Shown piece by piece: positions 32,974-41,718 of a DNA stretch of 64,000 nt. The stretch spans positions 62,001 through 126,000 of the forward strand of contig JAKIVD010000003.1 in assembly GCA_021647205.1 (NCBI GenBank). The letters are read 5' to 3'. Position 1 is the first letter of the stretch. Each line of letters starts with the position of its first letter. The DNA is from Bacteroidales bacterium. Lineage in GTDB: Bacteria; Bacteroidota; Bacteroidia; Bacteroidales; F082. The translations under genes were made by a program, and so were the position numbers. The notes below the pieces were generated by a model. The model ran no database searches, was not told the DNA's origin, and was given only the letters and a program-made list of their open reading frames with translations.

Positions 32974-34413
32974 ATGAAATACCACATCGTACAACTGGGC
33001 TGCCAGATGAATATTTCGGATGGCGAACGAACACAACGGGTGCTCGAAGGCATGGGGTACGAGTTGACTGATAAGGAAGAAGAAGCGAATTTGCTGGGTG
33101 TGATTGCCTGTTCTGTCCGTCAAAAAGGGATTGACAAAGTCTATTCAAAAGTCAGCAAGTGGAACAAATGGAAAAACCGTAAAAGCCTCATCACCTTCGT
33201 TTCGGGCTGTGTGCTGCCGGCCGACAAAGAACAATTCCTGAAACTGTTCGACCTGGTTTTTCCGATGAGCGAACTGCCCAACTTCCCTGAAATAATCAGT
33301 CAGTATGGCGTTGTTACCCCTGCCGGGATGCAATCGCTTGACAAAGGGTTGAAAGATATTGAGCAACCCGAAAAGAAAAGCAAAAACGTCAGCGGTTTTC
33401 GACTGAAACCTGCTGAACTTCCGAAAAAAACACAGCAGGAAAGTGTGCTCGAAACCAATGCACACATCGAAGATTTTTGGCAAATAGCACCCAAATACGG
33501 TTCAGGTTTTGAAGCTTACATCCCCATCCAAAACGGCTGCGATAAATTTTGCACGTATTGCGCCGTGCCTTACACCCGTGGCCGGGAAGTGTCGCGCCCG
33601 TCAGCGGAAATACTGGACGAGCTGAAACAACTTGTTGACAAGGGCTTCAAGTCCATCACCCTGCTGGGGCAAAATGTAAATTCGTACGGACTCGATAAAA
33701 AAGGAAACGAAATCAGTTTTGCCGGCTTGCTGGAAGAAATTGGCCGTTATGGTGAAAAGTCCGGGAAAGATTTCTGGGTGTATTTTACTTCGCCCCATCC
33801 CCGCGATATGGGTGACGATGTGCTGGAAGCCATCGCCAGATATTCCTGCCTTGCCAAGCAAATCCATTTGCCAGTACAATCCGGTGACGACCGCATGCTG
33901 ATTCGGATGAACCGCAAGCATTCCATTGACAAATACCGGAAAATTATCCACAGCATTCATCGTTTATTGCCCACCGCCACCATCTTTACCGATATTATTG
34001 TTGGCTTTACCGGTGAAACCGAAGAAGAATTTGAGAACACCCGCCGTTTGATGCAGGAGTTCAAATACAATATGGCCTACATCGCCCAGTATTCACCGCG
34101 CCCGGGGGCTGCCAGTTCGCGTTGGGCGGATGACATCCCGAAGGAAATCAAGAAAAAACGCTACCACGATCTTACGGAAGAATTGATGAAGCATTCGCTG
34201 GTTTACAACCAAAAGATGATAGGCAACACTTACAAAGTTCTGGTGAGGGGAAAAGACCGCAAAACCGGCTATTTATCTGCTCTTACCGAAGGAAAAATTA
34301 TCATCCGATTTGCTTCTGAAGACGAAACGCTACTGGGTACATTTGTGAACGTAAAAGTTAATTCGGCCGTACCTTTCTCCACTGAAGGTGAATTAATTCC
34401 CGACAGAAAATGA
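32974..34413 (+). CDS. miaB: MiaB-like radical SAM methylthiotransferase
   Basis: A 479-residue enzyme of the MiaB/RimO family. The N-terminal UPF0004 domain keeps three cluster Cys residues (10, 46, 79), the same numbers as in Thermotoga MiaB as I recall it. The radical SAM cluster is Cys189/193/196 in CDKFCTYC. A C-terminal TRAM domain is present. Between them sits an extra charged stretch (about 121-165), and the usual NTCAVR motif reads IACSVR, so it is somewhat divergent. The expected reaction is ms2i6A37 formation in tRNA. It overlaps mtaB by 4 bases. Confidence 0.82.
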   Translation: MKYHIVQLGCQMNISDGERTQRVLEGMGYELTDKEEEANLLGVIACSVRQKGIDKVYSKVSKWNKWKNRKSLITFVSGCVLPADKEQFLKLFDLVFPMSELPNFPEIISQYGVVTPAGMQSLDKGLKDIEQPEKKSKNVSGFRLKPAELPKKTQQESVLETNAHIEDFWQIAPKYGSGFEAYIPIQNGCDKFCTYCAVPYTRGREVSRPSAEILDELKQLVDKGFKSITLLGQNVNSYGLDKKGNEISFAGLLEEIGRYGEKSGKDFWVYFTSPHPRDMGDDVLEAIARYSCLAKQIHLPVQSGDDRMLIRMNRKHSIDKYRKIIHSIHRLLPTATIFTDIIVGFTGETEEEFENTRRLMQEFKYNMAYIAQYSPRPGAASSRWADDIPKEIKKKRYHDLTEELMKHSLVYNQKMIGNTYKVLVRGKDRKTGYLSALTEGKIIIRFASEDETLLGTFVNVKVNSAVPFSTEGELIPDRK

Positions 34414-35708
34414 CAAAGAAAATTGCATTCAAAACACTGGGTTGCCGGCTCAATTTATTTGAGACCGATGCCATTGCTTCCGCATTTTCCAAAGAAGATT
34501 ATGAATTGGTTGATTTTGACTCCCCTGCTGACGTTTATGTGATCAATACCTGCACCGTTACCAACCAAAGCGACAGCCGTTCGCGGCGTGTTATCAAGCA
34601 GGCCAGACGAATTAACAAAGAGGCCCTGACCATCGTTACCGGCTGCATGGCCACCAATTACAAGGAGCAGCTCCAGCAAAACGAGCAGATTGATTATGTG
34701 GTGGACAACGACCACAAAACTTCTGTTTTTTCTGTGGTTGAATCGCATTACAAAGGTGAGCTTGTTAAGCCCGATCAGTTCGACAAAGACCTTTTTGGCT
34801 ATGCAGCTGCTGACGAAACCTTTCACACCCGCAGCCTGATTAAAATCCAGGATGGCTGTGATAACTTTTGCACCTTTTGTATCATCCCCAAAGTTCGCGG
34901 AAGGGCCACCAGCCGGCCTGCTGAAAACATCTTTGAAAACATCAGAAAAGTAATTGATTTCGGTTTTAAAGAAATTGTGCTTACCGGCGTGAACCTCGGT
35001 CGCTACAACTACAAAGATTACAATTTTGAAAAACTCGTCGAAGAAATTCTGGAAATCCCCGGCGATTTCAGGGTACGCATTTCTTCCATCGAACCCGACG
35101 GTTACTCCGACAGCTTTTTCCGTTTGTTTGCGCATCCCAAACTAACGCCACACATGCACATCTGCCTGCAAAGCGGCTCGGAAGACATCCTGCTGAAAAT
35201 GCGGCGCATGTACACGGCCAAGCTGTTCGGAGAGATGGCGGCAAAGCTCAAAGCTTCGCATCCCGGTTTTAATCTCACAACGGATGTTATTGTTGGTTTT
35301 CCGGGAGAAACGGAGGAAGATTTCAAACAGACCCTTCAACTGGCAAAACAAATTGGTTTCGGACATATTCATACTTTTAAATATTCAGTAAGAAAAGGAA
35401 CACGGGCCGAGCGGATGACTGAGCAGGTTCCCGAAAAGCTGAAAACACAACGGAGTGAGATTATTCGCCAACTGGCAGAAGAGATGAAACTGGGTTACCG
35501 GAAAACTTTCGTGGGAAAAACACAAAAAGTGTTGGTTGAAAAAATAAATGAAGATGGTTTTGCAACAGGATTTGGCGAGCATTATGTTCCGGTTATTATC
35601 CGGAAACAAGGTCTGGAAAAGAATTCGTTTTACGAAGTCCTGATAAATGGCTTAACCCAAAGTGATGAACCAATACTCACCGGTGCTCACGTAAATCAGG
35701 CTATTTGA
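34410..35708 (+). CDS. mtaB: tRNA t6A37 methylthiotransferase
   Basis: A 432-residue MtaB-type enzyme. The N-terminal FKTLGCRLNLFETDAI (about 7-22), VINTCTVTNQSD (about 46-57) and IVTGCMATN (about 83) hold the auxiliary cluster ligands. GCDNFCTFCIIPKVRGRATS (about 148-167) is the radical SAM motif, and SSIEPDGY and TDVIVGFPGETEED are typical. GCRLN rather than GCQMN separates MtaB from MiaB. It converts t6A37 to ms2t6A37 in tRNAs reading ANN codons. It is translationally coupled to the MiaB-like gene. Confidence 0.93.
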   Translation: MTKKIAFKTLGCRLNLFETDAIASAFSKEDYELVDFDSPADVYVINTCTVTNQSDSRSRRVIKQARRINKEALTIVTGCMATNYKEQLQQNEQIDYVVDNDHKTSVFSVVESHYKGELVKPDQFDKDLFGYAAADETFHTRSLIKIQDGCDNFCTFCIIPKVRGRATSRPAENIFENIRKVIDFGFKEIVLTGVNLGRYNYKDYNFEKLVEEILEIPGDFRVRISSIEPDGYSDSFFRLFAHPKLTPHMHICLQSGSEDILLKMRRMYTAKLFGEMAAKLKASHPGFNLTTDVIVGFPGETEEDFKQTLQLAKQIGFGHIHTFKYSVRKGTRAERMTEQVPEKLKTQRSEIIRQLAEEMKLGYRKTFVGKTQKVLVEKINEDGFATGFGEHYVPVIIRKQGLEKNSFYEVLINGLTQSDEPILTGAHVNQAI

Positions 35709-35759
35709 AGTAAATAAAAAAATATAAAAAGGCTATTCGTATTAATTCAAAAAATGTTT

Positions 35760-35767
35760 TACTTTTG
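35760..35767 (+). promoter_or_regulatory. -7 box of rpsT
   Basis: TACTTTTG, exact TAnnTTTG, 35 bases before the rpsT ATG. The sequence TACTTTTGCAG equals that seen for other highly expressed Bacteroidota genes. Confidence 0.65.
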
Positions 35768-35802
35768 CAGCCCGAAATTATTAATCTTAATCAACAGGAA
35801 AT

Positions 35803-36057
35803 ATGGCTAATCACCAATCAGCGCTTAAGAGAATCAGGCAGACCGAAGTACGGACGTTGCACAACCGTTACTATTCGAAAACCATGCGTAATGCCGTCAG
35901 GAAATTCCGGTCGTTAACCGACAAAAAAGAAGCCGCGGAACAATTACCGAAGCTTTACACCACTATCGACAAGTTGGCCAAAAGGGGAATGATCCACAAA
36001 AACAAAGCCGGAAACCTGAAATCAAGCATTACGAAATATGCCAATGGTTTGTCATAA
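35803..36057 (+). CDS. rpsT: 30S ribosomal protein S20
   Basis: An 84-residue S20, an all-helical primary 16S rRNA binding protein. [15 protein letters not shown] at the start and [19 protein letters not shown] (about 57-75) near the end are diagnostic. It is monocistronic, with its own promoter and a terminator 21 bases after the stop. Confidence 0.98.
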   Translation: MANHQSALKRIRQTEVRTLHNRYYSKTMRNAVRKFRSLTDKKEAAEQLPKLYTTIDKLAKRGMIHKNKAGNLKSSITKYANGLS

Positions 36058-36077
36058 GCACTAACATTAAAATAGTT

Positions 36078-36108
36078 AAAGCCCGGGCAGTTTGTCCGGG
36101 CTTTTTAT
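36078..36108 (+). terminator. terminator of rpsT
   Basis: AAAGCCCGG (36078-36086) pairs with CCGGGCTTT (36096-36104), followed by TTATTTTT. Confidence 0.88.
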
Positions 36109-36141
36109 TTTTACTAATTTTACCCATCAGATTTTATTCCG

Positions 36142-36837
36142 ATGGAAAAAAACGACAAACGTCCCATTAACCTTTGGGCCGAGGATGACCGTCCCCGCGA
36201 AAAATTAGCCCTGAAAGGAAAGAGCAGCCTTTCCAATGCCGAACTGATTGCCATCCTGATTGGCTCGGGAAACACAGAAATGTCAGCCGTAGAACTGGCT
36301 CAACACATCCTTAAGAATGTGGACAACAACCTCATCGAACTTTCCAAGCTTGGGATTAAAGAGCTTCAGGAACACAAAGGCATCGGCGCTGCCAAAGCCA
36401 TTTCGGTAATTGCCGCCCTGGAACTGGGCAAACGCAGAAATGCCAGTGCGGTGATGGAAAGAAAAAAAATCAGATCGAGCCGCGATGCCTACGATCTGTT
36501 TTTCCCCTATTTAAGCGACAGGTATGATGAAGAGTTTCGGGTGCTGCTGCTGGACCGTGCCAACAAAGTCATTCAAAACGAAAGCATTGGCGAAGGTGGA
36601 TTTTCGGGTACGGTAGCCGATCCGAAAAAGATTTTCAAAAAAGCACTGGCCGTAAATGCCTCGGCCATTATCCTTGGCCACAACCACCCTTCCGACAGTT
36701 TGAAACCCAGCGAAAACGACATTTCCCTCACCAAGAAAATAAAAAAAGCCGGCGAGGTGCTCGACATTTCAGTTCTCGACCACATCATTGTGGGCAACGA
36801 CAATTATTTTAGCTTTGCGGATGAGAGTTTGATGTGA
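36142..36837 (+). CDS. radC: RadC-family JAB domain protein
   Basis: A 231-residue protein with a UPF0758 helix-hairpin-helix N-terminus (SKLGIKELQEHKGIGAAKA in segments, about 70-90) and a JAMM metalloprotease-like C-terminus. GHNHPSDSLKPSENDI (about 177-192) and DHIIVG (about 212) hold the metal ligands. The role of RadC in repair is disputed and the enzyme activity unproven. A near-consensus box TAATTTTA sits 20 bases upstream. It precedes the heptamer repeats around the four-helix gene. Confidence 0.93.
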   Translation: MEKNDKRPINLWAEDDRPREKLALKGKSSLSNAELIAILIGSGNTEMSAVELAQHILKNVDNNLIELSKLGIKELQEHKGIGAAKAISVIAALELGKRRNASAVMERKKIRSSRDAYDLFFPYLSDRYDEEFRVLLLDRANKVIQNESIGEGGFSGTVADPKKIFKKALAVNASAIILGHNHPSDSLKPSENDISLTKKIKKAGEVLDISVLDHIIVGNDNYFSFADESLM

Positions 36838-36868
36838 GACGGGTTGCGGGATACGGGTTGCGGGTTTG
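36838..36868. repeat. 7-bp repeat block, left side of four-helix gene
   Basis: Four heptamers CGGGTTG, CGGGATA, CGGGTTG, CGGGTTT right after the radC stop. GGTTGCGGGTT (36856-36866) is the exact inverse complement of AACCCGCAACC at 37273-37283, past the next gene. Confidence 0.8.
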
Positions 36869-36905
36869 AAACACTGACACATTTTACACTGTGTAATTAG
36901 CAGAG

Positions 36906-37268
36906 ATGAAAAACTACAGGGATCTTGAGATTTATCAATTGGCCTACCAACATGCCATTGAGATTCACAATATGACAATGCAATTACCAAAGTACGAAAT
37001 CTACGAACAAGGAAGTCAAATTAGAAGATCATCGAAAAGCATAAAAGATAATATTGCAGAGGGTTATGGAAGAAAAAAGTATAAATCTGATTTTATCAAG
37101 TTTTTAATTTATGTGCACGCTTCCTGCGACGAAACCCTTTCCCAACTCAACATGATTAGTGATATTCATTTTCCTGATAATCCGCAAACTGTACTGATTA
37201 ATAAATACGAACTGCTAGGAAAGAAAATTAACAAATTCATTCAGTATGTTGAAGATAGCTGGAAATGA
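36906..37268 (+). CDS. four-helix-bundle protein (23S rRNA intervening-sequence protein/Avd-like family)
   Basis: A 120-residue protein of the TIGR02436 type. It starts MKNYRDLEIYQLAYQHAIEI, and the middle RRSSKSIKDNIAEGYGRK (about 38-55) is the family hallmark, followed by two more helices (FIKFLIYVHASCDETLSQL). Members include proteins encoded inside 23S rRNA intervening sequences and the Avd factor of diversity-generating retroelements. No reverse transcriptase or rRNA gene is near, so it is an orphan. It is flanked by inverted heptamer repeats. Confidence 0.9.
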   Translation: MKNYRDLEIYQLAYQHAIEIHNMTMQLPKYEIYEQGSQIRRSSKSIKDNIAEGYGRKKYKSDFIKFLIYVHASCDETLSQLNMISDIHFPDNPQTVLINKYELLGKKINKFIQYVEDSWK

Positions 37269-37270
37269 TT

Positions 37271-37344
37271 GCAACCCGCAACCTGAAACCTGAAACCTGA
37301 AACCTGTAACCTGTAACCTGTATAACCCGTAACCTGAAACTTGC
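37271..37344. repeat. 7-bp tandem repeats, right side of four-helix gene
   Basis: CAACCCG, then AACCTGA three times, AACCTGT three times, a slip (ATAACCCGT), AACCTGA and a decayed copy. It begins 3 bases after the stop of the four-helix gene. The first part is the inverse of the block at 36838. Confidence 0.88.
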
Positions 37345-37404
37345 AAAACCCCCACAATTTTTCAAACAAACAAAAGTTTACTAATATATTTACAAAAAGA
37401 ATCC

Positions 37405-38553
37405 ATGCTCAAAATCACAACCATCATCGGCGCCCGCCCGCAAATCATCAAAGCCGCAGCCATTAGCCGGGCTATTCGCAATCGTTTTTCGGACCGTATC
37501 CGTGAGCTTATCGTGCACACCGGGCAGCATTACGACAACAGCATGTCGCAGGTGTTTATTGACGAACTGGGCATCCCCCAACCCGACTACAACCTGAATA
37601 TCGGCAGTGCGTCCCACGGCAAACAAACCGCCGGCATGATTACGGGCATTGAAGAAATACTTGAAAAAGAAAAACCCGATTACCTGCTTGTTTACGGCGA
37701 CACCAATTCCACGCTGGCCGCTGCCATTGCCGCATCCAAAATACACATTCCGGTTGCGCACGTCGAGGCCGGACTGCGCTCCTTCAACAAATCCATGCCC
37801 GAAGAAATCAACCGCATTGTTTGCGACCATGTTTCCACACTGCTCTTCTCCCCCACCCCGACGGGCTACAACAATCTGCTTGAGGAAGGATTTTCGGCAA
37901 ACAACAAAGCACCTTTTACACCCGACCATCCCGGCATTTTCCACTGCGGGGATGTAATGTACGACAACAGCCTTTTCTTTAAGGAGATTGCCGCTGAAAA
38001 AAGTCAGGTCCTTACCGAAAACAATTTGCATGACAAAAACTTCATCCTGGCCACTATTCACCGCAACAACAATACCGACCAGCCCGAACGCCTTTCGGCC
38101 ATTTTTCGTGCACTGAACAGCATTGCCGCAAATTACCGGATTCCCATTCTGCTCCCGCTCCATCCCCGGACAAGCAAACTTTTGGACAAGAACCTGGAAA
38201 AGGAAATTCTTGATAAAATACGGACAAACCCTTTCATCCAAATCACCCCCCCGGTTTCCTTCCTCGACATGATTCAACTGGAAAACCATTGCCAGATGGT
38301 TATTACCGACTCGGGCGGCGTGCAAAAAGAAGCCTACTTTTTTAAGAAACCCTGCATTATTTTACGGCCCGAAACCGAATGGAAAGAAATCGTCGATGCC
38401 GGAACGGGAATCATTGCCGATGCAAACGAAAGTATAATTCTTGAGTCCTGCCAGCAGTTAACAGAAAAATCCTCGATGCTCAACTACCCGCCCATTTTTG
38501 GCGATGGTGCAGCAGCTGAGTTTATTTGTGGAGTGATGTTGGAAAATGGATAG
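37405..38553 (+). CDS. wecB: UDP-N-acetylglucosamine 2-epimerase (non-hydrolysing)
   Basis: A 382-residue GT-B fold epimerase giving UDP-ManNAc for surface polysaccharide. IGARPQIIKAAAI (about 6-18), VHTGQHYDNSMS (about 37), YGDTNSTLAAAIAA (about 97), HVEAGLRSFNKSMPEEINR (about 115-133) and TDSGGVQKEAYFF (about 302-314) are intact. It stands alone, with a near-consensus box TATATTTA 12 bases upstream. No glycosyltransferase cluster is next to it. Confidence 0.93.
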   Translation: MLKITTIIGARPQIIKAAAISRAIRNRFSDRIRELIVHTGQHYDNSMSQVFIDELGIPQPDYNLNIGSASHGKQTAGMITGIEEILEKEKPDYLLVYGDTNSTLAAAIAASKIHIPVAHVEAGLRSFNKSMPEEINRIVCDHVSTLLFSPTPTGYNNLLEEGFSANNKAPFTPDHPGIFHCGDVMYDNSLFFKEIAAEKSQVLTENNLHDKNFILATIHRNNNTDQPERLSAIFRALNSIAANYRIPILLPLHPRTSKLLDKNLEKEILDKIRTNPFIQITPPVSFLDMIQLENHCQMVITDSGGVQKEAYFFKKPCIILRPETEWKEIVDAGTGIIADANESIILESCQQLTEKSSMLNYPPIFGDGAAAEFICGVMLENG

Positions 38554-38725
38554 AAAATATCTTTTCACCACATTTTTCTGAAATCTTTTCTTAGATTTGT
38601 TCAGGCATTTTTTTAGCCGGATTTTACCTTTATCATTAAGAGAAGTTCTTGGATTGTTTTGTTTCAAATCTTCCTTCCCAAAGGAAATTCTGAAGCATTC
38701 TAATAATAAAACACAATAGCCCAAC

Positions 38726-39346
38726 ATGAAAAAGAAAACTCCAAAACCCTTAAAAAAAGGCTTCAGCCGCCGCCGTTTCCTCAGGGGCGCCGGCCTGACG
38801 GCCGCCGGAACGGTCATCGCCGGATCGGGTATGCTGGGCCTGAAAGCCCAACAACTGCCCGAAGAAAAAAGCCCCGGAGCCGGGGTGCTGAACCTCAGCA
38901 TGCACGTCAACGGACGCCTCAGGCAAATGAGTGTGGAAGCGCGGACAACCCTCGCCGATGCCCTGCGCAACGAATTGCAGCTCACCGGCACCAAGGTCGG
39001 CTGCAACCGCGGCGCCTGTGCCGCCTGCACCGTCTGGATAGACGGCATACCCACCCTCTCGTGCATGACCCTTGCCGTGGAGGTGGGCGAGCGCAAAGTA
39101 ACCACCATCGAAGGGCTGGCCCGCCACGGCAAGCTCCACCCGGTACAGCAGGCCTTCATCGACCACGACGCCACCCAATGCGGTTTCTGCACCTCCGGCA
39201 TGCTGCTGACCACCGCCCACCTGCTGGCGCAAAACTCCGGTCCTTCTGCCGAAGAAGTGAAAGCGGCCACAAGCGGCAACTTCTGCCGTTGCGGAACCCA
39301 TCCGAAAGTCATCACCGCCACGCTGGATGCAGCAGCTAAAATGTAA
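38726..39346 (+). CDS. molybdenum hydroxylase small [2Fe-2S] subunit with Tat signal (PaoA-like)
   Basis: A 206-residue subunit with a twin-arginine signal (SRRRFLRG, residues 14-21, then a hydrophobic stretch), so the complex is exported folded to the periplasm. A plant-type [2Fe-2S] site, GCNRGACAACTVWIDG (about 92-107), is followed by the second cluster domain CGFCTSGMLL (about 152-161) and NFCRCGTHP (about 187-195). It resembles E. coli PaoA (YagT). It is first of three genes, and GC content is visibly higher here than in the flanks. Confidence 0.92.
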   Translation: MKKKTPKPLKKGFSRRRFLRGAGLTAAGTVIAGSGMLGLKAQQLPEEKSPGAGVLNLSMHVNGRLRQMSVEARTTLADALRNELQLTGTKVGCNRGACAACTVWIDGIPTLSCMTLAVEVGERKVTTIEGLARHGKLHPVQQAFIDHDATQCGFCTSGMLLTTAHLLAQNSGPSAEEVKAATSGNFCRCGTHPKVITATLDAAAKM

Positions 39347-39357
39347 AAACCAAAGCC

Positions 39358-41718
39358 ATGAAGATAAAAAAGATAAAAATGCCGCACGGCATCCCCGATT
39401 ACAACCTGGCCACCGTTGAGCGCGAGGTTCCGGCCACCGAACCCCCCGCATGGGAAGTGAACGACAAACTGAAAGTAGTCGGCAAAAGGATCAAACGCAC
39501 CGATGCTTTGGCCAAGGTCACCGGAACGGCTGTCTTCACTGCCGACGTGCAGTTGCCGGGCATGCTGTACGGAAAAATGTTCCGTGCCGGCATCCCGCAC
39601 GCGAAGATCAAATCCATTGACGTATCGGCGGCACAGAATTACCCGGGTGTTTTCGCAGTGCATGTACTGGAAGAAATGATCGAAGGCGCCAATCCGAAAT
39701 CCGGGGAAAAGAGCTCGCGTTACCCTGACATCAAATACGCCGGGCAACCCATCGCCGGCCTGGCTGCCGTGAGTGCTGACGTTGCCGAAGAGGCCATCCG
39801 GCTGATAAAAGTGGAATACGAAGCCCTTGACTTTGTGGTTGACCTTGACGAGGCACGCAAGCCCGGCGCGCCCGTTGTTTTTGCCACCGACGTTGACCAG
39901 GAGGCTTCCGACGGCGGCGAAGACATCGAGCAGGGACTGAAATCCAGCGGCAACGTCCGCGGTCCTTCCACCCGGAGCTTTTACGGCGGCCCCCGCGGCG
40001 ACCTGGAAAAAGGCTTTGCCGAAGCCGAACTCATCATCGAAAGAACTTACCGCACCCAGGTGCAGACCCATTGCCCGCTGGAGACCCACGGGGTGGTGGT
40101 TGACTACAACCAGGGCGATGTAACCGTTTTCGCCTCCACCCAGTCAACCAAAAACACCCGGAACGATTTTGCCAAAGCTTTCGGCCTGCCCAAAAGCAGG
40201 GTCAGGGTCATTTCCGAGTACACCGGAGGTGGCTTCGGCGCCAAGCACGCCCTGGGCAATTTCGGGGTGATGGCGGGGCATTTGTCCAAAATTTCCGGTA
40301 GGCCTGTCAAACTGATGCTGGACCGCAAAGAAGAGCACATTTCCGCCGGCAACCGTCCCAACTCCGTTCAGTTCATGAAACTGGGTGCCAAAAAAGACGG
40401 CATGCTCACGGCCCTCAAGCAACTGTCGTACGGAACCGCCGGTGTGGGCCTCGGTGCAGGCGTAGGCCGCATTGCCCAGGCCATGTACGATTGTCCCAAC
40501 TTCAAAACCGGGCAGTACGACGTATTCACCAATGCCGGTCCGGGTGCTGCTTTCCGCGCTCCCGGCAACGTTCAGGGCGCTTTCGCCCTGGAGCAGTTGA
40601 TCGACGAGTTGGCTGTGGAACTGGACATGGACCCGCTGGCGCTTCGCGAAAAGATTGACAAAAGCATGATCAGGAAAGTGGAACGCGAACGCGGGGCCAG
40701 GCGCTTCGGCTGGACGCACAAAAAAGCAGGCAGCGACAAAGGCCCCGTCAAAAAAGGCATTGGCGTTGCACAGGCACACTGGCCCCGCATCGTCAACCTG
40801 GATTCCACCGTTGAGGTCAGGGTGATGCGCGACGGGGCGGTGGAAGTGCGCTCGGCCGTGCAGGACATCGGCACAGGTACCAAAACCGTTCTGGCACAGG
40901 TAGTAGCCGAAGAGCTGGGCCTGCAAACCGAAGACGTTACCGTCCTGATCGGCGACACCCTTTTCCCCATCGGGCCTTCCTCGGGTGGCAGCATCGTCAC
41001 GGGTGCCATCACCCCCGCAGCCCGGAATGCCGCTTACAAAATGAAACAAAAGCTCTTTGAACTGGCTGCCGAAAAACTGGAAACCGATGCCGGGAACATC
41101 CTGCTTGAAGCAGGCACCTTCGCGCTAAAAAACGACGCGGAAAAGAAAATCTCCTTCAAAGACCTGCTGCGCCGGATGCGCGTTGAACAACTTACCGAAA
41201 CCGCCAGCCGTTCGGACGACTACGGCGGATTCATGGTGGGAACCATCGGCCACGGCGAGCTGGGTTCTGTTCAGTTTGCCGAAGTATCGGTGGACACCGA
41301 AACGGGTTTCGTGCAGGTGGAAAGGATGGTGGCCGCGCACAGTTGCGGGCGCCCCATCAACATCGGGCAGATCGAAAGCCAGATCAACGGCGGCATCATC
41401 ATGGGCATTGCCTACGCGCTGTACGAAGACCGGGTGATCGACAAAAGCACGGGCCATCAGTTGAACCCCAACATCGATCAGTACAAAATGCCGTTTTCCT
41501 TTGAAGTTCCCGACATTCAGATCGAGCTGATTGAAGATTACGGTGGCCGTTCTTCCACCGATGCCAGCGGTATCGGCGAGCCGGCCAACATCGCCACGGC
41601 ACCCGCCGTCGCCAACGCCATTTACAACGCCATCGGCGTACGGATTTACGATTTGCCCATCACCCCCGCGAAGATAATCGCGGCCTTAAACAACGCAAAA
41701 AACAAGAACGATGAATAA
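39358..41718 (+). CDS. molybdenum hydroxylase large (molybdopterin) subunit (PaoC-like)
   Basis: A 786-residue xanthine oxidase-family catalytic subunit. GKRIKRTDALAKVTG opens the N-terminal domain (about 41-55). The cofactor-binding TGGGFGAKH (about 290) and AFRAPGNVQGAF (about 400), and the active-site Glu741 in GIGEPANIATAP, are all present. AFRAPG places it with aldehyde/xanthine-type enzymes rather than CO dehydrogenase, which has a Ser-Cys loop. The substrate is probably an aldehyde but is not shown. It starts 11 bases after the small subunit and overlaps the medium subunit gene by 8 bases. Confidence 0.92.
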   Translation: MKIKKIKMPHGIPDYNLATVEREVPATEPPAWEVNDKLKVVGKRIKRTDALAKVTGTAVFTADVQLPGMLYGKMFRAGIPHAKIKSIDVSAAQNYPGVFAVHVLEEMIEGANPKSGEKSSRYPDIKYAGQPIAGLAAVSADVAEEAIRLIKVEYEALDFVVDLDEARKPGAPVVFATDVDQEASDGGEDIEQGLKSSGNVRGPSTRSFYGGPRGDLEKGFAEAELIIERTYRTQVQTHCPLETHGVVVDYNQGDVTVFASTQSTKNTRNDFAKAFGLPKSRVRVISEYTGGGFGAKHALGNFGVMAGHLSKISGRPVKLMLDRKEEHISAGNRPNSVQFMKLGAKKDGMLTALKQLSYGTAGVGLGAGVGRIAQAMYDCPNFKTGQYDVFTNAGPGAAFRAPGNVQGAFALEQLIDELAVELDMDPLALREKIDKSMIRKVERERGARRFGWTHKKAGSDKGPVKKGIGVAQAHWPRIVNLDSTVEVRVMRDGAVEVRSAVQDIGTGTKTVLAQVVAEELGLQTEDVTVLIGDTLFPIGPSSGGSIVTGAITPAARNAAYKMKQKLFELAAEKLETDAGNILLEAGTFALKNDAEKKISFKDLLRRMRVEQLTETASRSDDYGGFMVGTIGHGELGSVQFAEVSVDTETGFVQVERMVAAHSCGRPINIGQIESQINGGIIMGIAYALYEDRVIDKSTGHQLNPNIDQYKMPFSFEVPDIQIELIEDYGGRSSTDASGIGEPANIATAPAVANAIYNAIGVRIYDLPITPAKIIAALNNAKNKNDE

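Noticed and set aside
36906-37268. Four-helix gene as part of a diversity-generating retroelement
   Set aside because: No reverse transcriptase, template repeat or variable-repeat target gene is in the window.
38458-40089. A 543-residue minus-strand open frame
   Set aside because: It is antisense to the molybdenum hydroxylase genes, whose motifs are certain. Long antisense frames are expected in GC-rich coding DNA; another lies at 40144-41049.
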